Shown: positions 24,641-32,796, counted from the stretch's first letter. The stretch: DNA of 34,425 bases from Actinomycetota bacterium (GCA_027313705.1 DAHVDE010000054.1:1-34425); one strand, 5' to 3'. Notes: generated by a model not told the origin, from the sequence alone. A program made the numbers and translations.

Positions 24641-25447
24641 TCAGATGGCGTGGCGCCTGATCTCGTAAAGCATGATGGCCGCGGCGGCGGCGATGTTCAG
24701 CGACTCGGCGGTGCCGGTCATCGGGATCCGGACGCACTGGGCGGCACGGGCGAGAATATCCTCAGGCAGGCCGGCGCCCTCGCTGCCGAACAGGATGGCC
24801 AGCGGTGGCTGGTAGCTGACATCCCAGTGGGCATGGCCGGCGTTGCCAGAGGTGGCAAGGACGGTGACGCCTTGCGAGCGCGCCCAGCCGAAGAAGGCGC
24901 TGGCGGTTCTGGCGCGGGTGATGCCGACTGCGAACAGCGAACCCATGCTTGCCTTGACCGCCGCAGGGGAGAAAGGATCAGCGCAGTCGCCGACCAAGAT
25001 GACGCCGGCGCCGCCGGCCGCATCGACGGTCCTGATGATGGTGCCCAGGTTGCCGGGGTTTGCTATCTGGTGCAGTGCGACGAAGACCGAGTCGTCGCTG
25101 ACGGTAAGGTCACCGATCGCCGTGCCTCTGGCCTGGACGATCGCGGCCAGGCCAGGGGAGCCCTCCCTGGCGGCCAGGCGAAGGAACAGGTCGTGGCGAA
25201 GACGCACCACTCGCAGGCCGCTCGCTTGCTGCTCTTGCAGCAGCGCGGCGGCACGGGAATCCTCGCGCAGGTCAGCGTCGGCGAGCAGGACCTCGACCGG
25301 CCAGCCTGAAGTGACTGCGCGCCAGACCGGCTGGATGCCTTCGACCACGAATGCGTTCTGCTCGCGCCGGTACTTGGGGCTCTGGCCGGAGAGCAGCCTG
25401 AAGCGCTTGACGACGGGGTTGGCCGCGCTGGTGATCGGTTCTGCCAT
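24641..25447 (-). CDS. TrmH/SpoU-family rRNA 2'-O-methyltransferase
   Basis: 268 residues. The N-terminal substrate-binding domain (about 1-95: SAANPVVKRFRLL, KYRREQNAFVVEGIQPV) precedes the knotted SPOUT domain with its three motifs: HQIANPGNLGTIIRTVDAAG (motif 1), ILFGSEGAGLP (motif 2) and IPMTGTAESLNIAAAAAIMLYE (motif 3). It methylates a ribose 2'-OH in RNA, most likely 23S rRNA; the target base is not deducible. Many homologues act in ribosome maturation or antibiotic resistance of producers, but there is no such context here. The upstream gene ends 19 bp before it. Confidence 0.9.
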   Translation of the reverse strand: MAEPITSAANPVVKRFRLLSGQSPKYRREQNAFVVEGIQPVWRAVTSGWPVEVLLADADLREDSRAAALLQEQQASGLRVVRLRHDLFLRLAAREGSPGLAAIVQARGTAIGDLTVSDDSVFVALHQIANPGNLGTIIRTVDAAGGAGVILVGDCADPFSPAAVKASMGSLFAVGITRARTASAFFGWARSQGVTVLATSGNAGHAHWDVSYQPPLAILFGSEGAGLPEDILARAAQCVRIPMTGTAESLNIAAAAAIMLYEIRRHAI

Positions 25448-25466
25448 ACCTCGGCATCTTGCCCGA

Positions 25467-26309
25467 TCACAGATGGCAGGCGGCGGCCACGTCGGCTGCT
25501 GCGGTCTCCCTGTTGTAGGCGGCAGGGATGCCTGGTCGCTCGAAGTCGGTCATGTAGATGTCGGCCGCCTGGGTCGCGCTGGTAGCGGCGTTGAGCGCCG
25601 GGATGTAGGCCGCCCACTGCTGGTTGTAGGTGAGCAGCGCGTTGAGCTGGGTTTGCAGGTCCGCGGCCGGGTTGCCGGTGACAAAGCCCGCAGGCAGCGG
25701 CGTCCAGCCGATCAGGCCGCCGCCGCCGGTGCCTACCGACTCAGGGTTGCCCTTGGACTCCTGGTAGATGTTGCCTGCTATGCCGGCGGCGGCCGGGCCC
25801 GTGTAGCCGTGCGACATCAAGAACGTGACGATGGCCGGGAAGTTGGCGGGCAGGAGGCCGGCGGTGCCGTCGCAGACCGGACCGGCCGGGGTGGGCGCCG
25901 GTGCCGGCGCCGGGCCGGGCGTATGCGTGGCACCTAGCGCCGGCGCCGGCGTTTGCGTCCGGGCGCGGGTTCTGGACCTGGTGCGCGACCCGGCGGCGGG
26001 CTTGCGGTGCGGCCAGGCAGCGGGGCTGGCAGGGCTGCCGACGTGGGCCGGCACCTTGGCTGTGGTGTAGCTGTGCCCGGTCTTGCCTGCACCGATCCTG
26101 TGAACGGCTGCTATGTCGCCGGCCAGCCTCGAAGCTGAGGACGTGTCCAGATGGAGCACGTGCGGAGCGGTCACTAGCGCCCCGGCCAGAGCCACCGCGG
26201 GCACGAGCCTGCCCGCCTTACTCGCCGCCCTCGCCAGCGGCGAAGGTGCCGCGTGACGTCCGGTACTTACGACTTTCCACTGCTTGCTGCGTGTACCCGC
26301 TGGACTCAA
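25467..26309 (-). CDS. Exported protein with phage-tail-lysozyme-type domain
   Basis: 280 residues. The N-terminus (SKQWKVVSTGRHAAPSPLARA, then a hydrophobic segment RLVPAVALAGALVTAP) is the GRHxxP-type signal or anchor common in actinobacterial secreted hydrolases. Residues about 85-150 form an Ala/Pro/Thr-rich linker. The C-terminal domain (about 165-280) has IAGNIYQESKGNPESV, LIGWTPLPAGFVTGNPAADLQTQLNALLTYNQQW and the ending of the phage tail lysozyme family, with Glu in NIYQES as the probable catalytic residue. It would cleave peptidoglycan glycan strands in wall remodelling. The start TTG 26309 follows GAGGCAGG. A long AT-rich leader lies upstream. Confidence 0.8.
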   Translation of the reverse strand: MSPAGTRSKQWKVVSTGRHAAPSPLARAASKAGRLVPAVALAGALVTAPHVLHLDTSSASRLAGDIAAVHRIGAGKTGHSYTTAKVPAHVGSPASPAAWPHRKPAAGSRTRSRTRARTQTPAPALGATHTPGPAPAPAPTPAGPVCDGTAGLLPANFPAIVTFLMSHGYTGPAAAGIAGNIYQESKGNPESVGTGGGGLIGWTPLPAGFVTGNPAADLQTQLNALLTYNQQWAAYIPALNAATSATQAADIYMTDFERPGIPAAYNRETAAADVAAACHL

Positions 26310-26740
26310 GAACCTGCCTCACGCCGATCCGCGCCCAGCTACTCGGTCAGAACTCCGTTCCGCTTCTCGCCGGGCCTGTCCGTCTTCGCCTGGCCCACAT
26401 CGGTCGTGGTAGGCGAAAACTTACGAATCACCGTAGTAATAAGAAACAGGCATGTATGTAATAAAACGGAATAATAGCTCAAAGGAGCTACCGGCGAATT
26501 CGGGGGTGCTGACCGCTGCCCGGCCGGCTCGGATCGAGTAGTGCGCGGTCAGCGCGCGCGGCACCGGGCGGAGCGGTGCGGACAAGAAAGCTCTTTGCCT
26601 GACCGGATCGTGGCGGGTCAGGCCGGCCCGATTCTGGCGCCCGCAGCCACGCCCGTGACCTGGCTGATCATGCGTTGACCTGGCGTGATCCCAGGGATCG
26701 AGATGACTAAATGTAACTAGGCATCCGGATCGACGCCTAG
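26310..26740. other. 431-bp non-coding leader and spacer, with hairpins and palindrome
   Basis: No credible gene. The part nearest the lysozyme-like gene (26400-26482) is AT-rich. On the minus strand TTGAGC (from 26482) and TACATA (from 26460) are 16 bp apart and could be a promoter giving a ~140-nt leader. TAGCTC-AAAG-GAGCTA (26475-26490) is a 6-bp hairpin that on the minus strand is followed by a T-rich run, so it can also be read as a terminator for transcripts from the right. Further right are a second 8-bp hairpin (GCCTGACC 26597-26604 / GGTCAGGC 26616-26623) and a 13-bp palindrome GATCCCAGGGATC (26687-26699). I considered a ydaO riboswitch but could not match its conserved core. Confidence 0.4.
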
Positions 26741-27118
26741 ATGATCAATTCCAAGGGGTCGGGTACGGCGTGCCTGACCGGTTACCGATGACCTGCTGAA
26801 GGCTGAGCCGCAGAGACTGCCGTGGCGGCCGGGGACAGGGACGCCTGCTCCGGCCCGCCCGCAAAGGCGAGCCCGCCCGGCCCGGCAGCGGGTTCTTCCG
26901 GCCGCTGCGCCAGATCATCGAATCGGTCAACGACACCCTCAAAGGCCAGCTTGACCTCGAACGCCACGGCGGGCACACACCCGCCGGGGTCCTAGTCCGC
27001 GTCCTCCAGCGGATCCTCGCCCTCACCGCCGCGATCTGGCACAACGACAACACTGGCCAGGCCATCAAGCGCTGGCTGCTCGCTTACGATCACTGACCCC
27101 TTGGAATTGATCATCTAG
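26737..27118 (+). mobile_element. Internally deleted IS element with intact terminal inverted repeats
   Basis: The ends are perfect 24-bp inverted repeats (26737-26760 and 27095-27118). The outermost CTAG at each end is the probable target-site duplication, leaving 20-bp terminal repeats and an element of about 374 bp (26741-27114), far below a complete IS. The inside holds only the C-terminal part of a transposase whose stop TGA 27094-27096 reaches into the right repeat. CTAG targets with a short duplication are typical of IS5-like elements; the family assignment is tentative. With intact ends it could be moved in trans by a full-length relative. Confidence 0.85.
26800..27096 (+). pseudogene. 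Transposase C-terminal fragment
   Basis: About 98 codons in one frame, preceded by an in-frame stop at 26797. The readable part includes LLRPARKGEPA, FFRPLRQIIESVNDTLKGQLD, then LERHGGHTPAGVLVRVLQR and ILALTAAIWHNDNTG, ending LLAYDH. This is the C-terminal DDE region with the catalytic Glu (in IIESVNDTLKGQL) of IS5-like actinobacterial transposases. The N-terminal two thirds, with both catalytic Asp residues, are gone, so it is non-functional. Confidence 0.82.
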
Positions 27119-27167
27119 CATGGATGACACGCTGATGCCGCGGACGGCGGCACGCGCGCCAGGCCGG

Positions 27168-28502
27168 CTACCCGGCCAGGGCACCCATGGGGTCCCAGGC
27201 GGGCAGCACGACGGGCTCGGTGGCCAGCGCTTGCCGCAGCTCCTCCGGCAGCGAGTCCTTCCTGGCGGCGATCTCGAATACGTGCTCGTCGAACCAGGAG
27301 TCGTTCATCGTGTAGAAGCCGTCCTTGCCCTTGTCCTTGCCCCAGCTGTTCTCTACCCGCCAGCGGCGGGTGACGCCGTCGAGCACGTCGACGCCGGTGA
27401 ACAGCATGGCGTGGGTCATCTCGGTCTCGCCGACGAGCAGGCGGTCGGCCTTGCTCAAGGTGAACTCGGTGTCGTAGAGCGGCGCGAGCTCAAACAGCCT
27501 GACATCCCAGACGCCGTACTCGCTGTTCATCATCTTGCCTACATCGCAGCCGAACCAGACCGGCTCGCCGCCTTCGATCGTGCGGGCGGCGATGTCCTTG
27601 AGCATCGACATGTCGATATTAAGGTAGGTGACCGGCGCCGCGCCGAGCACGTTGCCCAGGTACTGCACCGTGAACGTGCGGCCAGCAGGACTTGACGGAC
27701 GCGGGTCATGCACGAGGCAGACGTAGTCGTCCAGGGGGAGATCGGTGTACCTGGCGGCGAACTCCAGCGGGGTAAGCACGCCATCGCGGTGGAAGCCGCG
27801 GTCCTTGTCCGTCCACTGCCAGTCGAAACGCTCGGGCGGCGTGCCCAGGTGGATGCACAGCACCCGGTAGGCGACCCGCAGTATCTCGGCCTTCTGCGCC
27901 CTGGCCGCCTCCGCGCCGTTCGCCCTGACCGCGGCGCGCAGCCCGGCGGCACCCTGCCGGAGCAGGGTGCGCAGCACCGAGTTCATCCGGCTGGTGTTGG
28001 CCGAGCTCGCCGTCTCAGGCATCACCGACTTGGGCACCAGGCCATGCTTGTTCACGATCGCGACGAACATGTTCCACTGGCCGCCGTCCTCGGCCACGCC
28101 TGCCCTGAGCAGGTGCGCGACGGTCCGGTCGTCGATGTCGCGGTCGGCGGTCTCGATGATCGCCTCCAGGAAGTAATTGGCGCGCTCGATCTTGTCCCAG
28201 AACATCGCGTAGTTCTGGGAGAACTCGAAGTCCTTCAGGCCCATCTTCCGCATCGCGCCCACCCTGAGCAGGTTGAGCCCGGCGAAAAGCCAGCAGCGGC
28301 CGCTGCGCTCCTGGTTGGTGACCTTCCAGTCGTCCAGCGAGGTTGACATCGAATGGTCAAGATTGGCGATGACCTCGTGGTTGAGCGCCACGTCGTCAAC
28401 GGATGCACGGGTCACCGCGTTCTGGGCGACCCGGTATGCCGGGCTGGCCGAGAACTCCTTGCGCAATAGCTCAGTGTCCGCCGTGCTCAACGTCCGATCC
28501 AT
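27168..28502 (-). CDS. pepC: Aminopeptidase C / bleomycin-hydrolase-type C1 peptidase
   Basis: 444 residues, the usual size for the PepC/bleomycin hydrolase family of self-compartmentalising cysteine aminopeptidases. The catalytic residues are visible: C70 in SGRCWLFAGLNLLR, H364 in MTHAMLFTGVD and N385 in WRVENSWGKDKG. It has the family's N-terminal block (LNHEVIANLDHSMSTSLDDWKVTNQ) and no signal peptide, so it is cytoplasmic and trims peptides from the N-terminus. The C-terminal tail after the domain (ATEPVVLPAWDPMGALAG) could plug the active site, as in relatives. ATG 28502 is used. The IS remnant lies 50 bp beyond its stop. Confidence 0.93.
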   Translation of the reverse strand: MDRTLSTADTELLRKEFSASPAYRVAQNAVTRASVDDVALNHEVIANLDHSMSTSLDDWKVTNQERSGRCWLFAGLNLLRVGAMRKMGLKDFEFSQNYAMFWDKIERANYFLEAIIETADRDIDDRTVAHLLRAGVAEDGGQWNMFVAIVNKHGLVPKSVMPETASSANTSRMNSVLRTLLRQGAAGLRAAVRANGAEAARAQKAEILRVAYRVLCIHLGTPPERFDWQWTDKDRGFHRDGVLTPLEFAARYTDLPLDDYVCLVHDPRPSSPAGRTFTVQYLGNVLGAAPVTYLNIDMSMLKDIAARTIEGGEPVWFGCDVGKMMNSEYGVWDVRLFELAPLYDTEFTLSKADRLLVGETEMTHAMLFTGVDVLDGVTRRWRVENSWGKDKGKDGFYTMNDSWFDEHVFEIAARKDSLPEELRQALATEPVVLPAWDPMGALAG

Positions 28503-28660
28503 GCCCCGTGCCTTTCTCCGCCGATCTGCGCTGATCCGCGCCAGTTGCCCGGCGCACTTGCTGCCAACTTACCAGCGTGCCGTCTTCATGCCGACTGGGT
28601 ATCTTGCTGGTGGTGCGGGCGTCCTGGTGGCAGGTGGCGGTTGGTGTCATCATCGGCACC

Positions 28661-30004
28661 ATGGTCACCTTCGAGGGCCCGCTCACCGCCGGGACGATCA
28701 TCGAGCCGGTCTGCGTCGCCGAGTTCAGCCTGACCGCCAGCGGTTACGCGGAGGAAGAGTTCGCGGTGGCAGGCACCGCGGCCGGCTATGACCTGGCGGA
28801 CGGGACACCGGCAGACGGGTGCTGGAAGGCAGTGCCCGCGGCAGCCGCGCCGTTCCGCACCAGAGTCGTGGTGCGCAGGCCGGCCCACCCGAACCGGTTC
28901 AGCGGTACGGTCCTGGTCGAATGGCTGAACGTATCGAGCAGCTTCGATACCGATCCGGAATGGGCGTTCCTGCACGAGGAGATCATCAGGGCCGGGCATG
29001 CCTACGTCGGGGTGTCGGCGCAGGAGGTAGGCGTGATGGGCGGCACAGGCAGGCTCGACCCGGCCGCTCCGCCCGCCCCTGGCCTGCGCGGCGGCGACCG
29101 CGAGCGTTACGGCGGGCTCACCCATCCAGGCGATCGCTACTCCTTCGACTTGTTCCGCCAGATCGGCGCGGCGCTGCGGCAGGACCTGAGCCCGCTAGGC
29201 GGCCTGGCGCCAGCCCGCGTGATCGCGATCGGCGAGTCACAGTCCGCGATGTACCTGACCAGCTATCTCAACGCCGTCGCGCCCATCGAAGGCGCAGCCG
29301 GATTCGATGGCTTCCTGGTGCACAGCAGGGCAGCGGGCGTCGGCCCGCTGGACGGAACGCCGATCGACCCGCTCGGCGTCACCGAAGGCATCAAGATCCG
29401 CGCCGACGGTGCCGTCCCCGTGCTGGTGCTGCAAGCCGAGAGCGACCTGCTGCCGCCGCTCTCGTACTGGCTGGCCAGGCAGCCGGATTCCGAGCGCGTC
29501 GTGGTGTGGGAAGTCGCGGGAACTTCGCACGCGGACAGTTACCTGATCGGGCCGGCCGCCCCGCTGCTCGGCATCGACTGGCGTATCAACGAAGGCCCGC
29601 ACCGGTACGTCGCCCAGGCGGCGCTGCACGCGCTGACCACCTGGGTTGCCGAGGGAACCCGGCCGCCGCAGGCGGCACCGATCGAACTGGCAGGCAAGAA
29701 CCCGCCGGTCATCGCCCGCGACGAGGCCGGCCACGCCGTCGGCGGCGTCCGCACCCCTGCACTCGACGTTCCGCTGGTCACGCTGAGCGGCGAGCCCCCG
29801 GCCGGCGCCCGGCTGCCGCTTAGCTGGCTGTTCGGCTCGACCACTGCGCTGCCGCCTGCGTACCTGACCGGGAGGTACCGCGACGAGGCCGGCTACCTGC
29901 GCGCCTTCACCCGGTCGCTCGACGACGCCATCGGTGCCGGTTTCCTCCTGCCCGCGCACCGCGCCGAACTGGTCGCTGCCGCGACGATGGCCAAGTTCGC
30001 CTAG
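28661..30004 (+). CDS. Alpha/beta-hydrolase-domain protein
   Basis: 447 residues from ATG 28661 (frame open from ATG 28577; the extra residues include a hydrophobic run and could be a leader, so the start is uncertain). The protein resembles the large alpha/beta-hydrolase-domain group of actinobacteria with a beta-rich N-terminal half (FEGPLTAGTIIEPVCVAEF, GTVLVEWLNVSSSFDTDPEW). The nucleophile elbow is GESQSAMYLTSY (Ser ~193 from this start) and the late His is in VAGTSHAD. The substrate is unknown; esterase activity is the simplest guess. It diverges from pepC over a short region. Confidence 0.82.
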   Translation: MVTFEGPLTAGTIIEPVCVAEFSLTASGYAEEEFAVAGTAAGYDLADGTPADGCWKAVPAAAAPFRTRVVVRRPAHPNRFSGTVLVEWLNVSSSFDTDPEWAFLHEEIIRAGHAYVGVSAQEVGVMGGTGRLDPAAPPAPGLRGGDRERYGGLTHPGDRYSFDLFRQIGAALRQDLSPLGGLAPARVIAIGESQSAMYLTSYLNAVAPIEGAAGFDGFLVHSRAAGVGPLDGTPIDPLGVTEGIKIRADGAVPVLVLQAESDLLPPLSYWLARQPDSERVVVWEVAGTSHADSYLIGPAAPLLGIDWRINEGPHRYVAQAALHALTTWVAEGTRPPQAAPIELAGKNPPVIARDEAGHAVGGVRTPALDVPLVTLSGEPPAGARLPLSWLFGSTTALPPAYLTGRYRDEAGYLRAFTRSLDDAIGAGFLLPAHRAELVAAATMAKFA

Positions 30005-30046
30005 CCCGTTGCCACCTGCCCGTATCGCGCCGAGCATGATGAGCAC

Positions 30047-30235
30047 ATGCCAGGCGGGCGGGGCGGGTCCTGGGCGGACCGGCTGACCGAGTCGCCTTTC
30101 GGTGACCGCGCCGTCGAGCACGGCCTTGCGACCAGGCAGGACCTGGCGCGACTGGCCGCGGGCTGGCACCGCCGGGCCGTCGCCGGCGACGCCTGGTTCT
30201 GCGTACCGCACGGCGAGATCCTCTGCACCAAATAG
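30047..30235 (+). pseudogene. 62-residue piece resembling the C-terminus of a SAM-dependent methyltransferase
   Basis: The frame from ATG 30047 encodes WADRLTESPFGDRAVEHGLA, then TRQDLARLAAGWHRRAVAGD and AWFCVPHGEILCTK. This strongly resembles the last ~60 residues of class I SAM-dependent methyltransferases of actinobacteria (pattern GWADR...GLATR.ELE.....W..W...PDAWFA..HGEILC). The SAM-binding Rossmann part is missing and I do not see it in any frame upstream, where the alpha/beta-hydrolase gene lies. It is either a decayed gene or a small independent protein derived from one. It sits 42 bp after the hydrolase stop and converges with the hemerythrin gene. Confidence 0.6.
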
Positions 30236-30250
30236 CGCCGCACCGCTGGG

Positions 30251-30847
30251 CTATACCTGTCCTGCGTAGAAGCCGTACCTGGACAGCGGCCCGGTGATCT
30301 GCCGCTCCTCATACGCCAGGTGCGAAAGCAGCGTCAGGGTGAGCACCTCGACCGCTTCCTCGATCACGCTGAAGTCACCTGGGCCGGTGACCAGCCGAAT
30401 CAGGGCACGGTCGACGTCGCGCAAGACCTCGTGGATGATCACGTGCTCGGCTTCCAGCCTGTCGATGACCGGCGCGAGCCCTGGATCTGAACGCCGCAGG
30501 TGCGGGAAGATGGCCCGGTCCTCGAGTCCGTGATGCCCGGTGACGATCGTGCAGTAGGAGGCGCAGTACGCGCCTAGCGTCCAGTTATTCTGCCGCATCG
30601 TCATCTCGCTGACCAGTTCGCGAGCCTGCCCGGCTGCCATGGCGCCGTCCTTGACCTGGGCAAGAACGTCCCTGATCTGACCGAGTTCTGCTCGCAAGTG
30701 GTCATGGACGTCGGCCAGGTGCGCCCCTGCCGCCCGTCCGCGCCGCGAGTACTCGTAGCCTGCAGGCGGGGCAGGAGCGGCGGGCCTGGTCGACTCGTCC
30801 CATACCTGCCCGCCAGGCAGCCGCAAGACAGCGGTCTCCTCGGTCAC
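30251..30847 (-). CDS. Hemerythrin-like (HHE) domain protein
   Basis: 198 residues. The four-helix iron-binding pattern is present: HDH (48-50), HH..E (105-109, in GHHGLEDRAIFPHL), EAEHVIIHE (132-140) and SHLAYEE (175-181). An N-terminal 40-residue extension is Pro/Ala/Arg-rich. The protein would bind a di-iron centre; roles in relatives include oxygen or nitric-oxide sensing and storage. The GTG start 30847 directly abuts the stop of the flavin monooxygenase gene, so both are on one transcript with the PPTase upstream. A di-iron protein next to an FMN monooxygenase could serve oxygen handling; this is inference. Confidence 0.9.
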   Translation of the reverse strand: MTEETAVLRLPGGQVWDESTRPAAPAPPAGYEYSRRGRAAGAHLADVHDHLRAELGQIRDVLAQVKDGAMAAGQARELVSEMTMRQNNWTLGAYCASYCTIVTGHHGLEDRAIFPHLRRSDPGLAPVIDRLEAEHVIIHEVLRDVDRALIRLVTGPGDFSVIEEAVEVLTLTLLSHLAYEERQITGPLSRYGFYAGQV

Positions 30848-31867
30848 TCAGGCCACCTGCCGCCACGCGTCGGCAATCGCACGGTAGCTGCCCATCCGGG
30901 CGTTTCTGCCGGTGCCGGGCGACACGACCACGATCTCCTCGACCTGAGCCTCTTCCTTCATCTCGAGCAGCCGCTGCGCCACGGCCTTAGGCTCCCCGGT
31001 CACCATGCGGCCGTCAGCGCGCCGCCCGTCGAGGAAGTCCGCCGAGCGCGCGAACTCACCCACCGCCTCGGGCCGTAGCGGCTCTCTTATCCCGCGCCGC
31101 AAGTTTCGCATGGTGAGCGTCCAGGCCGCCTCGAAGGTCAGCACCTCGTCGGCATCCGGCGAGCCGAACGCCAGCACGGACATCGCCGAGTACGGCGTCG
31201 CGGCCAACCCGCCAGGCGTGAACGTGCGCCGGTACTCGCGCAGCACGTCGAACGCGAGCTCGGGGCTCATGTGGTGCGCGAACACGGCGCTCATGCCGTT
31301 GACCGCGGCGAATTTCGGCCCGTACCTGCTTGACCCGAGCACGAAGAGCTGAGGCTGCTCGGCCACGATCGGCGCCGCCACCAGTTGCGCATACGGATGC
31401 CCGGCAGGAAACCCCGCGCCGAGGAATGCAAGGAGCTCACCGACCTGGCCAGGGAACTCGGCCGCCGGGTCGGTGACCTGACCGCGCCGCAGCACGTGCG
31501 CGGTCAGCGGGTCGGTTCCCGGTGCCCGCCCGAGCGCGAGGTCGACCCGCCCCGGATACATGGCGAGCAAGGTTCGGAACGTTTCCGCGACCTTCATCGG
31601 CGCGTGATTGGGCAGCATGATCCCGGCCGCCCCGACCCTGATCGCGGCGGTCTGCGCCCCGACGTGGGCGATCAGCAGTTCTGGCGCGCTGCAGGCGAGG
31701 CTGCGCATGTTGTGGTGCTCGGACACCCAGTACCTGCGGTACCCGGCCGCCTCGACGGTCCTCGCGACGCCGACCGCTCCCGCGATGGCTGACGCCGCGC
31801 TCTCGCCGTACTCGATCCCCACGAAATCGAGCACGCCAAGCGGCAGTGACTGATCTTCAGAACTCAC
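30848..31867 (-). CDS. Luciferase-like (LLM) flavin-dependent monooxygenase
   Basis: 339 residues from GTG 31867, chosen over the longer frame because AGGA precedes it by about 8 bp and the family's first strand starts at LPLGVLDFVGIEYG. The conserved blocks of bacterial luciferase-like oxidoreductases follow: YRRYWVSEHHNMRSLACSAPELL, IRVGAAGIMLPNHAPMKVAETF and GRVDLALGRAPGTDP. It uses reduced FMN and O2, usually to hydroxylate or oxidise a small molecule. It lies 13 bp downstream of the phosphopantetheinyl-transferase gene and directly upstream of the hemerythrin gene. Confidence 0.9.
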   Translation of the reverse strand: MSSEDQSLPLGVLDFVGIEYGESAASAIAGAVGVARTVEAAGYRRYWVSEHHNMRSLACSAPELLIAHVGAQTAAIRVGAAGIMLPNHAPMKVAETFRTLLAMYPGRVDLALGRAPGTDPLTAHVLRRGQVTDPAAEFPGQVGELLAFLGAGFPAGHPYAQLVAAPIVAEQPQLFVLGSSRYGPKFAAVNGMSAVFAHHMSPELAFDVLREYRRTFTPGGLAATPYSAMSVLAFGSPDADEVLTFEAAWTLTMRNLRRGIREPLRPEAVGEFARSADFLDGRRADGRMVTGEPKAVAQRLLEMKEEAQVEEIVVVSPGTGRNARMGSYRAIADAWRQVA

Positions 31868-31880
31868 GCAGTTTCCTAAG

Positions 31881-32615
31881 TCAGGTAGCGGGCCAGGCAT
31901 TCCCCGGCGATAGCTGGCACCAGGAAAAGCCGGTGACCTGAACCGTGGCCGCGAGTGCCCCCACCAGTCCCGCGGGCGCGCCGAAGTCACGCAGGTGAAT
32001 CGCCTCGGCCGGCCACCCGTCAGGCTGCCCGGATGCCACCGCCACGTCCCCTGTCACGTCGAGCCGGCGAAGCGAGGCGGCCAGCCCGTGCCCGGTCAGC
32101 TTCACCACCGCCTCCTTGCGCGTCCACCACCGCAAGAATGCCGCCGGCCGCCCGGCTTCTGGCGTCGCCAGGTACTGCTCGTGCTCGGCAGGCGCGAGCA
32201 CCTGGCCGGCCAGGTCGTCGGTGGCGCGGTTCTGCGTCGCTGCCTCGATGTCAATTCCCGTCTTGCCCGCGCCGACGACGGCAAGCACGATCCACTCCCC
32301 GGCGTGCGAGACGCTGAAGTCGAGCGCCGCTCCGGCCACGTAAGGCCTGCCGTGGTCACCGCCGCAGTGCCGGCAATCCCGCGCGATCACGATGTCCCCG
32401 GCGGGCAGGCCGAGATAGCGGCACAGCACCAGCCGCTGAACCGCCCGCGAGGCTACGAACGTGACCCGCGCGCGGTCCACCTTGAACCTGGCGATCCGCT
32501 CCTGCTCGCCCGGATCGAGCAACGCGGCGTAGCCAGGTTCCTCGGCCGCCCGCGCGGCCCACAGGTCGCAGTGACCGGCCGCGGGCAGCGGCACGGACTC
32601 CTCAGTGTCAGGCAT
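31881..32615 (-). CDS. 4'-phosphopantetheinyl transferase, Sfp type
   Basis: 244 residues with the Sfp-type motifs: CRHCGGDHGRPYV followed by DFSVSHAGEWIVLAVVG (CoA contact), TGIDIEA (Mg-binding acidic residues) and FLRWWTRKEAVVKLTGHGL (WxxKEAxxKxxG). It would load phosphopantetheine from CoA onto a serine of a carrier protein. A carrier-protein gene starts 210 bp away on the opposite strand, which is the natural partner, although Sfp-type enzymes often have wide specificity. No fatty-acid synthase or large PKS/NRPS is visible in the window. Confidence 0.92.
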   Translation of the reverse strand: MPDTEESVPLPAAGHCDLWAARAAEEPGYAALLDPGEQERIARFKVDRARVTFVASRAVQRLVLCRYLGLPAGDIVIARDCRHCGGDHGRPYVAGAALDFSVSHAGEWIVLAVVGAGKTGIDIEAATQNRATDDLAGQVLAPAEHEQYLATPEAGRPAAFLRWWTRKEAVVKLTGHGLAASLRRLDVTGDVAVASGQPDGWPAEAIHLRDFGAPAGLVGALAATVQVTGFSWCQLSPGNAWPAT

Positions 32616-32665
32616 GTGCCTACCCTAACTCCGGGCTTAGCGCCGAAAAGCACCAATACGGCGCG

Positions 32666-32694
32666 TTGACACGTCCCAGGCAGGCAACTAGCAT
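32666..32694 (+). promoter_or_regulatory. Sigma-70-type promoter for the ACP gene
   Basis: TTGACA at 32666-32671 and TAGCAT at 32689-32694 are separated by exactly 17 bp, a near-consensus principal-sigma promoter reading towards the ACP gene. A transcript would start near 32701 and have a leader of about 125 nt. Confidence 0.7.
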
Positions 32695-32738
32695 CGGAGT
32701 AATCACTGCAATAACCACAAATATATCCGGCAATAAGC

Positions 32739-32796
32739 ACCAGGTTAATTGCGGTAAGCAGGGAACTCGGCACCGGGAATTAACCTGGTTTCCAGG
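32739..32796 (+). promoter_or_regulatory. Structured leader with two competing hairpins
   Basis: A perfect 12-bp inverted repeat (32739-32750 and 32778-32789) with a 27-nt loop, extended inside by CGGT (32752-32755) / ACCG (32772-32775). The CCTGG in its right arm (32784-32788) can instead pair with CCAGG at 32792-32796 over a TTT loop. The left-arm CCAGG (32740-32744) and the third segment thus compete for one partner. The structure ends about 30 nt before the ACP start, whose Shine-Dalgarno sequence is GGGAGA at 32813-32818. Confidence 0.55.

Noticed and set aside
26310-26520. ydaO-type cyclic-di-AMP riboswitch
   Set aside because: Context is right but I could not find the conserved core; only a covariance search would settle it.
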